Part shown: positions 48,209 through 58,239 of the stretch, one piece after another
Numbering within the stretch: position 1 is the first letter of the stretch
Layout: every line of letters begins with the position of its first letter
Notes under the pieces: model-generated
Database searches by the model: none
The model's input: the letters and a program-made list of their open reading frames with translations, nothing else
Told to the model about the DNA's origin: nothing
Program-made: the position numbers and the translations under genes
NCBI GenBank assembly: GCA_963675135.1
Contig: OY776125.1
Span: 23,858,565-23,922,564, forward strand
Length of the DNA stretch: 64,000 bases
From: Galeopsis tetrahit
Taxonomy: Eukaryota; Streptophyta; Magnoliopsida; Lamiales; Lamiaceae
Direction of reading: 5' to 3'

Positions 48209-48589
48209 CGGCCGCGAAGGGGAGAGAAGAGTTGCGGCCGTGAACGGCCGCGAAGTGGAGGGGAAGGGACTGCGGCCGCGAACGGCCGCGAAGTGGAGAG
48301 GGAGGCGTGCGCGGCGCAGCGAGGCAAAGGCTGTGGCGTGGGCGGCGGCGGCGGTGGCGTGGGCGGCGCCGTCGTCTTCAAGAGAGTGGAGGAGGCGGAG
48401 GAAATGGTAGTAAGGTAGGTGTACTTTTTAAATTTTGAGAATGGGGGAGAATTTAGGGTTTTAATAGGAGGAAGGGTATTTTTGTATTTTTCACGTGGGT
48501 GTCCTCATCGATTTTGTGGGTGTCCTCATCCCCTGGGTGTACTCATAGGAAACCCGGGTGCCTTTAGCCGCGCCCTTAAATTAATTTGA

Positions 48590-49255
48590 GTTGGTTAGTT
48601 ATGGGATGCTTGCAGCCGAAAAAAATTGAACTACTTTTTTTTTTTTAATACCTAAGATATAAAAAAAAAAAAAAAACATTTTAGGGGTACAATTACCCTG
48701 CTAGGTGGCTCCGCTCTTATGGGTCGTGTACCATACTTATTACTTAAAACTCAATGACTCACTATTAAGTGTTTGATAGATGATTAGCTGACTTGATTAT
48801 TCTACTAACAAATAGAACGAGACAACTTATGTGAAAAATCTTCTTGATCGAGGTGACAATTCGTCTTCTTCGAATAGGACGAACATAATTGCCGATGTGA
48901 TATTTACGAACAAGAAGCCTTTGAGGTCCCTCCATTCAAAGATTGCCCATATGATGAGATCCATAATTTAGACTTCTTTTTTTTTTTTTTAGTGAATAGT
49001 CATGAACACTGAGCATAACACATCTCACTCCGCAGGGATTCCCTGGTTAGATAGAAGAATAACCCGCACAAGTGGGAAAATAAATTAAATAATGTCTACA
49101 TCTTACACGTATACAATTGATCATAGGAATATATTTTGGCCATATCATTATCCATCAGGGGAATGGGTTGCTCATATATATATATATATATATATATATG
49201 CATCAACTATATATTTTAATTAATTTTCTCTTTTTTAGTTTTTGAAAAATTAGAA
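48590..49255. other. Gene-free spacer
   Basis: A/T homopolymers and an (AT)n tract at about 49175-49200. No gene recognised. Confidence 0.4.
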
Positions 49256-49259
49256 TGTA

Positions 49260-49529
49260 CTCCCTCCTCCCTCCGTCCTGGTATAAGTTTCCCCTTTCTT
49301 TTGGGTGTTTTGATTAAGGAATATGATAAAATAATAGATGTAGTACAAGTGATGTGATGGTGAGAGAGAAAATAATAGAGTAGTATGAGATGAAGTATAA
49401 TAAAATAATAGATAAAGTGTAAGTGATGTGATTGAGAGAGAGAAAATAATTTACCAAAAATGGAATGGGAAACTTATTGTGGGACATCCAAAAAAGGAAA
49501 GTGGGAAATTTATAGTGGGACGGAGGGAG
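49260..49529 (-). mobile_element. Stowaway-like MITE (same family as 38815-39087, opposite orientation)
   Basis: CTCCCTCCTCCCTCCGTCC at the left, GGGACGGAGGGAG at the right, TA at 49258-49259 and 49530-49531. Confidence 0.85.
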
Positions 49530-49894
49530 TAAAAAAAAAGGAAAAGGTCATGAAGAATATATATTAGGGATTAAAGTTTTTGTAAGTCATTTAAATTAGA
49601 TTAATTTTGAATTTGGTCTTGATGTAATACAAATTTTTATTTTGATCCCATAAGTTAGTTCAAATTTTGAATTCAGTCCAGTTACTTATCATTGCATTGT
49701 AGGTAAATGAATCAGTCAAATCCATTTTTTCAGGTAAATGAATCAGTCAAATTCATTTTTTTAAATTTCAAATTATTCAGTAAAATCTAGTACATAAATT
49801 TTTATTACTTTGCACGTTTCAATTATATTAATTTTTTTCTTTACATAAAATGAAATTGACGTATATATGGTCCAACATTAATGATTATCACTTA

Positions 49895-50134
49895 CTCCTT
49901 CCGTTTCATAGGAACTTGCACACCTGGGATGACACACAATTTAAGAAATGTGTAATTAGTGATATTTTGAGGGGTAGTTTTGTAAAGTTTTATGAATAAA
50001 GTAAAGTAAAAAGTAGATTGAGTGTGAAAAAGTAATGGCATACGAGTAAATAAGAATATATTTTGAGGATGGGATTATGTAGATATTTTCTTTTGTAGGT
50101 AGAAAGTGTGCAAATTCATGTGGAACGGAGGGAG
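49895..50134. mobile_element. Stowaway-like MITE
   Basis: CTCCTTCCGTTTCATAGGAA at the left and the inverse of CTCCCTCCGTTCCACATGAA at the right, TA flanks. 240 bp. Confidence 0.85.
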
Positions 50135-50139
50135 TAATA

Positions 50140-51880
50140 TATTTTGCGGTAGAGGAGACAAGACATGCATCTAGGATGTTCTATCTAATCCAAGGAGAGG
50201 TAGCAAAGCATTTTCGCGTCGTTTCAGCATCAGCTGATGCAAGTGTGTCCAATTTTCCCATCTCTTTAAAAGCTTTTTTCAGATTCTTTTTTAATTTCTA
50301 TAAGTTGACATTCCCCTTGCACACTCGTCCAATCACCACACACCACGTTCCACGCTTTATATCCACAATAATAATTAATTCAAACACAACGAATAAGTTA
50401 GTTACCATACACACTATCTATCTATAAATCGTACGTGTAACTGTGAATCTACTTTAAGTTAAAAGTATAATTAGTAAGTTGAATATAATACATATGTGTA
50501 TTATCGGTCTTAGAGATTCCAAGGAACATTTGTACATGTCATGTCTTCAACCACACATGTCATTTCTATACAAATATCTTAAACTACCTTCATCTTTAAT
50601 TCATTTCAATTCTTTACTAACAATATACTCCGTATTGCTTTCACCATCTCGCGATTATTTTTTACACTTTCGTTTTTGATTCGTCTGAAAATTATTTGCA
50701 TAGCATCAATATAAAAATAACACAAATTAAATTAATATCTTCACAACATTATTTTATTTTCAAAATTATCGCTCATTTTAAGTCCACATTAAATTTTCTA
50801 TACACCCACTAAATCACCTAAAATACCACTAAATCACCTTAAAATACACCTAGCTAACTTTTTACTTTTCTTAATCACAAAAACTTAAATAAAATATAAC
50901 CAGTTAAAGGTAATTTAAGATAAAAATTTGGATCACAAGTAAAATATGATTTGTGAATTTAAAATAAAAATGGTCTCAAATATTTTACACAAGTGTTTCA
51001 AAATTTAAATTTTGTCCTATGAGATTTTGTTTAAACATGTTAAAAATAAGATTTTAATTGTACTTTATACACAAACTAGTGGAAGACGTGCATGCTTATT
51101 AGACACGATTGTAAAATATACTGGAAACAAGATACGAGGAAGACTTGGAACATTAACTCCATAAAAATTGATCAACAATAGTTGCAAAAAAATAAAGAGG
51201 GTAAAATTTTACGAACTATAGCTAGTATTATAAGTAAAACAACTGTAAAATGAGTTCAGTGAGTCAAATGCTCAGTAGTTAAAACATTATTTGAAATATT
51301 ATCGAGCCTAATTTATTTTTTTGAGTTTGTTTGATAATTAAACGAGTCGAACTCGAACACTTTACCCTTGTTTTATTTTATAAACTCGAGTTAATCAAGT
51401 CGAGCTTTAATTTAAACTGTATCAAATATAAATGTAGTTCAAACTCATTTGATATTTATTTGATATAAATGTAGCTTTTACGAATGATTTAAAATCGAAT
51501 ATCAAATAATTTAGTTTACTTTTCTGCCCTAAGCACGCACCCCATACGGGGAAAATGTTTTTTAAGGACAGTAATTTCAATTTAAGTAAAACAACTATTA
51601 AAATTTGCAAATTAGACCAAATCAGCCTGAAACAACCCAAATCGAGCTAATTGGCTTGAATTCATGCTGATTGACCCCCAACTTCACCCAAATCCAAGCC
51701 GAATTTGGGCTCGAAATGGTTTTATTTGAGTCAATTTTAAAAGTTACTATCCTTAAATTGTCATTAAAAAAAGTTACGGTCCTTAAATTGACGACTCGTT
51801 AAGTTTTGGTCCTTATTTTGTCACCCAGGTTGCGGGCCATTAAAAAAATTCCCCATGCACCCTATGTACGTCCCTGTCCA
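50140..51880. other. Gene-free region upstream of glutaredoxin 3
   Basis: AT-rich. A short CCTTAAATTG repeat near 51750-51790. No gene recognised; a short frame at 50176 lacks domain-like features. Confidence 0.4.
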
Positions 51881-51888
51881 CTCGCCTC

Positions 51889-51896
51889 TATAAATA
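51889..51896 (+). promoter_or_regulatory. TATA box of glutaredoxin 3
   Basis: TATAAATA in the context CGCCTCTATAAATACA, about 120 bases before the ATG. The context closely matches glutaredoxin 4, including a shared downstream AGCCTTACAA. A long A run (51944-51969) lies in the leader. Confidence 0.8.
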
Positions 51897-52013
51897 CATT
51901 AATCCCACCAAATTAAAGCCTTACAAATTATCACAAACCAAACCACAAAAAAAAAAAAAAAAAAAAAAACTCTTATATATCAATATCGCATATCGATAAT
52001 TTCAGTTTGATCG

Positions 52014-52322
52014 ATGGATCGTGTGGCGAAGATCTGTTCCGAAAGAGCAGTAGTGATCTTCAGCAAGAGCACGTGCTGCATGTGCCATGCAATCAAGAGA
52101 CTCTTCTACGAGCAAGGGGTGAGCCCATTGGTCATCGAGCTCGACGAGGACCCCCGAGGAAAGGAAATCGAGTGGGCCCTGACGAAGGTCGGGTGCAGCC
52201 CTCCCGTCCCGGCTGTATTCATTGGGGGCAACCTCGTCGGCTCAGCCAACACCGTCATGACCCTGCAGCTGGATGGCTCACTCAAGAAGATGCTTATAGA
52301 TGCTGGAGCCTTATGGCTTTAA
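52014..52322 (+). CDS. CC-type glutaredoxin 3 (CCMC, ALWL)
   Basis: Intronless, 102 residues. CCMC at 21-24, cis-proline V-P at 65-66, GG at 71-72 and C-terminal DAGALWL. Very similar to glutaredoxin 4 along its whole length (shared AIKRLFYEQGVSPL and SANTVMTLQLDGSL), so the pair is the most recent duplication of the cluster. Differences include Trp at residue 54 and a PPVP rather than PAVP segment. Like other ROXY-type members it is expected to act in nucleus and cytosol as a regulator of TGA transcription factors; specific targets cannot be read from sequence. Confidence 0.96.
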   Translation: MDRVAKICSERAVVIFSKSTCCMCHAIKRLFYEQGVSPLVIELDEDPRGKEIEWALTKVGCSPPVPAVFIGGNLVGSANTVMTLQLDGSLKKMLIDAGALWL

Positions 52323-52555
52323 TTAGCTACTTTTATAAATGATCTGAGGCCAAAAGCTTCACTCATTTTGTAAACTACTTTTTTTTTTTGTTCCAAATGT
52401 GTCAATACACTTTTAATGGACTTTTTCAAGTTAATTTGTATACTGCTTTTTCTTCAACTTTTTGCTTCACATGCACCACTATTTAATTTGTCCTGTTCCA
52501 TATTTCAACTCATGTTCAATTTTTTTTTTTAATTTAAATGTATATATTAATATTA

Positions 52556-52737
52556 CTCCCTCCGTCCCATATTTGTGTACACCAAATTTTTGGCACACGT
52601 ACAAACTTAAAAAAAGATATAATGAGTGAAGTGTTAGTTGATTTTTATTGAGGGTAAAAGTAATGACATTTTGGTGTGTGCAAATTATTATGAAAGGGGT
52701 ACGAATTATACAATTATGTATTGTGGGACGGATGAAA
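52556..52737. mobile_element. Stowaway-like MITE
   Basis: CTCCCTCCGTCCCATATTTG at the left and the inverse of TTTCATCCGTCCCACAATA at the right, TA flanks. 182 bp. Confidence 0.7.
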
Positions 52738-53003
52738 TATATATAAAATTTTAATCTATTAAATTAAAATCCAAAACAATGTTTATTTTGTTTGATCGAC
52801 AAACAAATAAATTTATTAAGGAGGGATAAAGGGGTACTCTAACCCTTGATACACATTTGTTTTGTAATCATTCCAAACAAGTAATAGGATTCATGATCCA
52901 TGCACATACAATTACAACTATAATTCATATAATTCGTCTTTAGCTAGCATTGTTGAAAGAAATATTTTGTTTGTGGAATACATAGAAGAACAGATTGGCA
53001 AAG

Positions 53004-53322
53004 TGATGTAGCAGCAAGGTATATGGAATCATTCGACAGAATCGTCAAAACAAAGAATAATTAAAGAAAGATCACAGCAGTTTTGGCAACTTTCCTTTGT
53101 TAATTTCAATTTCAGTCTTTTGTTTGGTAATAATTCCCATACGTGTTAATGGGCTTCAATTTTGGTTTGAAGAATAAGTTATTTAGGGTTGTTTTCTGCA
53201 CATTGTTTTGGGTTGGTTTTTTTTTGAAGTTTTGAATACTTCTTGAATAAAATTCGAGAACATCACCTAGTATACGTAGTATCAAGGTGTTTATCTCGTT
53301 TCGTTAATCTTCCGCTACGTCA
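53004..53322 (+). repeat. 5' LTR of the Ty3/gypsy element
   Basis: 319 bp, TG...CA ends. Lacks an 18-bp segment present in the 3' copy. Confidence 0.95.
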
Positions 53323-53345
53323 GTTGGTATCACGAGACAGGTACG

Positions 53346-54449
53346 ATGCCTCCCCGCCGCCAGCTACCCCTTGACGCCGCCGCCGATGCACAACGCGACG
53401 CTGTGGCAGATCTGAGCCGTCAAGTGGCCGCCCTTACGGCGGGCCTCGAGGAACTTTGTCAAGCCGTTGCCAACAACGTTCCAGGAGGGCGAAACGGACC
53501 TATCCCTCCCGGACCCCAGGCAGATGGACCCCGCCAGCGCCGCAACCCTCAACGCGCGCGCTCGCCACCACCAGATGCATCAGGGTCGGATGAGGACGAG
53601 ACTATGTCCGATGTCAATCCATTTGTCCCTCTTGCGCGAGAACCGGTGTTTAGAGGCAATGACGATCGGCGATGGGAATCTGGTTTCAAGCTTGAGATTC
53701 CGGAATTCACGGGGGGTCTCGACCCGTGCGATTTTCTAGATTGGATAACGACAGTGGTGGATATATTGGATTTCAAATCAGTGCTCGACAATCGCCGTGT
53801 GGCGTTGGTGGCAACGCGGTTTCGTCACCGTGCGTCATCTTGGTGGAAGCAACTCAAGCAGGCGAGAATCCGGGATCGAAAACCACGCTTGGTCGCTTGG
53901 GAAAAATTTCGCAAATACCTTGAGCGTGAATTCCTTCCCCACAATTACGAGAGCACGTTATACCAGCGTTTACACACACTGAGACAGGGATCGAGATCCG
54001 TAGACGCCTACACAGAGGAGTTCTACCAGTACCTCTCCCGGATCGACGTCCGAGATTCACAAACGCAATTGGTTTCGAGATATTTGGGGGGTTTAAAACC
54101 TGCCCTCCAAGACACTCTGACGTTACTCGCTCCTTTGTCAGTATTCGAAGCTCATCAACGTGCCTTGCTCTTAGAGCAGCAACACACTCGCCGTCCATCT
54201 GGATCGGGAACTTTTGCTCCTCGTTTTTCCCCTTCACAACCTGGGGTCCCTATTGTGACGCGTCCTACACTACCGACCCCACCCCCCACTCAACAGGAGA
54301 CGGGATCATCAACAATGCGCTGCTTTGGTTGTGGAGAGGCGGGACACAGACGTGTCGCTTGCCCTCGCATGCGCCAGCGTAACATGCTCATAGACGATTG
54401 GGAAACAACAGGGTATGAGGGCCCTCCCATTTTTGATGATGAGAGGTAA
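53346..54449 (+). CDS. Gag of the Ty3/gypsy element
   Basis: Open frame of 367 residues starting 23 bases after the LTR. A basic, Pro/Arg-rich N-terminus is followed by a retrotransposon gag domain (about residues 110-270, with the core ASSWWKQLKQ and YTEEFYQYLSR) and a CCHC knuckle near the end (CFGCGEAGHRRVAC). The frame ends in TAA at 54447-54449, in a different frame from the protease that follows. Particle protein; probably intact. Confidence 0.93.
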   Translation: MPPRRQLPLDAAADAQRDAVADLSRQVAALTAGLEELCQAVANNVPGGRNGPIPPGPQADGPRQRRNPQRARSPPPDASGSDEDETMSDVNPFVPLAREPVFRGNDDRRWESGFKLEIPEFTGGLDPCDFLDWITTVVDILDFKSVLDNRRVALVATRFRHRASSWWKQLKQARIRDRKPRLVAWEKFRKYLEREFLPHNYESTLYQRLHTLRQGSRSVDAYTEEFYQYLSRIDVRDSQTQLVSRYLGGLKPALQDTLTLLAPLSVFEAHQRALLLEQQHTRRPSGSGTFAPRFSPSQPGVPIVTRPTLPTPPPTQQETGSSTMRCFGCGEAGHRRVACPRMRQRNMLIDDWETTGYEGPPIFDDER

Positions 54450-54482
54450 GATGACTTACCCGAGGAGCATGTAGACGGAGAC

Positions 54483-57400
54483 GTGGGACAGATGCTGGTT
54501 CTGCGTCGCACTTGCCTGGCACCGAAAGGTACATCTTCTACGGATGCACAACGCCACCACATCTTTATGTCCACTTGCACCATTAACAGTAAAGTTTGTC
54601 GTTTTATTATTGATTCGGGTTCATGTGAGAATGTCATTTCTGCGGATGCTGTGAGTAAATTAAATTTGCCTACTGAACCTCACCCTTCCCCTTATACTTT
54701 AGCGTGGATTCAACGTGGAAATTCTATAACTGTTGATCGGCGTGTTTTAGTGTCTCTGTCTATTGGAAATAAATACAGGGACTCTGTTTAGTGCGATGTG
54801 GTGCCTATGGACGTTTGCCACTTGTTGTTGGGGAGCCCATGGCAATTTGATAGATCTGTGGTTCATGATGGCAGAATGAACACGCATAGTTTCGTATTTG
54901 ATGGATCTAGAATTGTATTGCACTCTTCGGTTCCGACACCTGAATCATCGAGTGCTTCTATTATATTATTGTCAAAGGCTGATTTTCTCAAAGAGTTATC
55001 TGCTGCCCCTCTATTGGTGCTACTTATTGGAGTTGAGACTAGAGAACACAAAACCATACTACCCCCAGCCGTGGCAGCCTTGATTGCAGAATTTGTGGAT
55101 GTTTTCCCAGAGGAGTTACCATCCGGCCTACCACCTCTTCGGGACATTCAACATCAGATAGATTTGGTACCGGGGGCATCACTCCTGAACCGACCCCATT
55201 ATCGGATGAGCCCGATGGAGCATACCGAGCTTCGTCGTCAAGTAGAGGAGTTAATTCTAAGAGGTGTGGTTCGACAGAGCTTAAGCCCGTGTGCTGTGCC
55301 TGCACTCCTTATCCCAAAAAAGGATGCGTCTTGGCGGATGTGTGTAGATAGTCGGGCTATCAACAAAATCACAGTCCGTTATCGGTTCCCTATTCCCAGA
55401 TTGAATGACTTATTGGATCAATTGAGTGGTGCGTCCTATTTCAGCAAGCTTGACCTCCGTAGTGGGTACCATCAGATTCGTATCCGCCCCGGGGATGAAT
55501 GGAAGACAACTTTAAAACCCGAGAAGGACTATTTGAGTGGCTGGTTATGCCCTTCGGGTTATCAAATGCTCCGAGCACTTTCATGCGCGTCATGAACCAA
55601 GCGTTGCGTGATTTAATTGGGACTTGTGTCGTTGTATACTTTGACGACATTCTGGTATACAGCAAGACGATAGAGGATCATTTGCTACACTTGCGTTCAG
55701 TTTTAGAAATCCTACGGGCCGAGAAGTTTTATGCAGCTACGACCAAGTGCATATTTTGTGTGGAGTCAGTTTTGTTCCTGGGCTACATAATTTCAGCAGA
55801 GGGCATCCAAGTAGATGATTCAAAGATCGCAGCTATACGGGATTGGCCTCAACCCTCGTCCGTCACTGAGGCTAGAAGTTTTCATGGACTTGCCTCATTT
55901 TATCGCCGATTCATCGCCCATTTTAGTGCCATCACAGCCCCAATTACAGATTGCATTGGCCACAGGCCCTTTGTGTGGACACCGGCTGCAACAGAAGCAT
56001 TTGAACAAATAAAGCAGAAATTAGTGCAAACCCCAATTTTGCTCCTTCCAGACTTTGATCAACCTTTTGAGTTGTCTTGTGATGCATCTAAAGTGGGTAT
56101 AGGGGCTGTCTTGAGTCAGCATGGTCGGCCAGTAGCATTTTTCACTGAGGAGCTCGCCGGTGCTCGCTCTAGATATAGCTTGTATGACGTCGAATTTTAC
56201 GCGGTTGTGCGAGCGGTGCGTCATTGGAGGCATTACTTATTTCAAAAGGAGTTTGTGCTCTATTCAGATCATGAGGCTTTACGCCACCTTGCCACTCAAA
56301 GTAATTTATATTCTCGACACGCTTCGTGGGTGGCATATCTACAACAATTCACATTTGTGCTTAAACATCGATCGGGGGCGTCGAATAGAGTGGCGGATGC
56401 ATTGAGCTGACGCGCCTTACTTATTTCAGACCTTCGGATCCAGGTCCCTGGCCTCGAGTTATTGGGTGAACAGTATGCGACAGACAGCTTTTTTGGGCCC
56501 ATATTGACACAGGTGGCGGCAGGCACCATTCCAGATTTTGTGATGGTTGATGGGTTTTTGTTCAAGGGAACTCGCTTATGCATTCCAGACTCGAGCCTTC
56601 GACTTCGGTTAATTGCTGAACTACATGGGATGGGTCATGTGGGGCGTGATCGCTCAATAGAGTTGTTGCAGCGTTCGTATTTCTGGCCCACGTTACGGCG
56701 CGATGTGTCTCGATATGTTGAGCGATGTCGTGTGTGTCAAGTATCTAAGGGGGCGACCACAAACGCTGGCCTTTATCGCCCTTTACCAGTCCCGAATGCA
56801 CCGTGGACAGCTATTAGCATGGATTTTGTGTTGGGATTGCCTCGAACCCAACGTGGTTTTGATTCCATCTTTGTCGTGGTCGATAGATTCTCGAAAATGG
56901 TGCATTTTATTCCTTGCAAGAAGACTTCGGATGCCTTGCATATTGCTACTTTATTATTTAGAGAGGTTTATCGTTTGCACGGTTTGCCGTCTTCTATTGT
57001 ATCAGACCGAGACACGCGGTTCCTAAGCTTCTTTTGGAAGAGCTTATGGCGTATGTCAAATACACAATTGAGTTTCAGCAGCTCCTATCACCCTCAAACA
57101 GATGGACAAACGGAGGTCGTAAACAAGTCACTTGGCAATTTGTTGCGTTGTTTGGTCGGCGAAAATCTTCGCACCTGGGACTCTCGCCTTAGCCAGGCAG
57201 AATTTGCACATAATTCTGCTGTCAATCGCAGCACAGGCCTCGCCCCATTCCAGGTTGTTTATGCCGTGCTCCCTAGCTCGTGGCCCGACTGGTTTGTTGG
57301 CCTTCCCGTCCCCAGTGCGAGCAGACCCTCGAGCGGCTGATCTCATCGAAGCCCTGCGCGCCACTCATAGTGCAACTCATGATCAGCTTGTTGCTTCAAC

Positions 57401-57773
57401 CTTGGAGTATAAGGCTGCGGCTGATAAGACCCGTCGTCATGCAGATTTTGAACCGGGGGACTTTGTTTGGGCTGTCCTCACATGAGACAGATACCCAGCT
57501 CACGAGTACAATAAGCTCGCTGCCCGAAAGATTGGTCCGTTGGAGACTGTGGCCAAAATTAACCCGACTGCCTACCGCTTGAAGCTGCCTTCCCACTTGC
57601 GCACTTCCGATGTGTTCAACGTGAAACATTTGATACCATATACGGGTGACAACGATGAGGTCGACATTGAGGAATCTTGTTCGAGGGCGAACCTTCTCTT
57701 CGTTGGGGAGAATGATGTAGCAGCAAGGTATATGGAATCATTTGACAGAATCGTCAAAACAAAGAATAATTAA
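54483..57773 (+). pseudogene. Pol of the Ty3/gypsy element, broken by stops and frameshifts
   Basis: Protease (DSG motif at about 54612-54620), reverse transcriptase (SRAINKIT, DLRSGYHQI; YFDD at 55637-55648), RNase H (from about 56070), zinc-binding integrase N-terminus (about 56630-56750) and DDE core (about 56815-57120, ending in HPQTDGQTE) occur in the usual order. Breaks: stop at 54789, frameshift near 55515-55530, TGA at 56408, frameshift near 57290-57330 and TGA at 57483. Several stops fit C-to-T change of CGA or CAG codons. The C-terminal end runs about 20 codons into the 3' LTR. Not functional as it stands. Confidence 0.92.
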
Positions 57774-58048
57774 AGAAAGATCACAGCAGTTTTGGCAACT
57801 TTCTTAGATATGGCAACTTTCCTTTGTTAATTTCAATTTCAGTCTTTTGTTTGGTAATAATTCCCATACGTGTTAATGGGCTTCAATTTTGGTTTGAAGA
57901 ATAAGTTATTTAGGGTTGTTTTCTGCACATTGTTTTGGGTTGGTTTTTTTTGAAGTTTTGAATACTTCTTGAATAAAATTCGAGAACATCACCTAGTATA
58001 CGTAGTATCAAGGTGTTTATCTCGTTTCGTTAATCTTCCGCTACGTCA
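57713..58048 (+). repeat. 3' LTR of the Ty3/gypsy element
   Basis: 336 bp. Contains the end of the pol frame (to 57773) and a duplicated GGCAACTTTC. Confidence 0.95.
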
Positions 58049-58080
58049 CAAAGTTTTTATCATTAGAGATGGATAAGAAT

Positions 58081-58225
58081 ATTTTTTTTTATTAGAAAAA
58101 AAAGAAATTAATATTAACGGAGTACCAGAGGTACTCAAGAAGTCAAGTTACATCGATAAAAGATGGAGCAATAACAGGGCTCCAACATGTTCAACACATA
58201 TTGCATACGTACACCACAATCTAGG
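58081..58225 (-). mobile_element. 5'-truncated LINE-like insertion
   Basis: On the minus strand this 145-bp piece ends in an A-rich tail (T run at 58082-58091) and carries the GAGTACCTCTGGTACTC motif common in plant L1 3' ends. A 13-bp duplication GATGGATAAGAAT flanks it (58068-58080 and 58226-58238), the mark of target-primed insertion. Confidence 0.75.
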
Positions 58226-58239
58226 GATGGATAAGAATT

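Larger units (their letters stand above)
39801..48575. mobile_element. MULE-like element split by an Athila-like retrotransposon
   Basis: The left end GGGTGCGGCTAAAGGCACCC is matched in inverse at the right end (GGGCGCGGCTAAAGGCACCC), continuing through TTTCCTATGAGTACA on both sides. The 9-bp duplication TTAAATTAA (39792-39800 and 48576-48584) is the Mutator-like signature. Without the retrotransposon insert the element is about 1.0 kb: a left arm with TGTTCGAAAATTTT-type tandem repeats (about 40045-40290) and a GC-rich core of GCGGCCGCGAAG repeats. No transposase, so it is non-autonomous. The GC-rich core could be captured host sequence, but I cannot identify a source. Confidence 0.85.
53004..58048 (+). 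mobile_element. Ty3/gypsy retrotransposon with defective pol
   Basis: LTRs 53004-53322 (319 bp) and 57713-58048 (336 bp) run TGATGTAGC...GCTACGTCA and are flanked by CAAAG (52999-53003 and 58049-58053). The primer site just after the 5' LTR (TTGGTATCACGAGACAGG) resembles the initiator-tRNA-Met type with changes. A purine tract (GGGGAGAA) precedes the 3' LTR. The order gag, protease, RT, RNase H, integrase is that of Ty3/gypsy. The LTRs differ by one substitution, one T in a T run and an 18-bp insertion/deletion between GGCAACTTTC repeats. The pol frame runs into the 3' LTR, which is known in the CRM chromovirus lineage; that placement is tentative. Confidence 0.95.

Noticed and set aside
48181..48381. 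Proline-rich minus-strand frame
   Set aside because: A product of the GCGGCCGCGAAG/GGCGGCGG minisatellite; no start context or homologous domain.
52014..52342. Alternative 111-codon frame overlapping glutaredoxin 3 (and a 102-codon one over glutaredoxin 4)
   Set aside because: Out-of-frame shadows. The glutaredoxin frame has family motifs, a proper start and matching stop.
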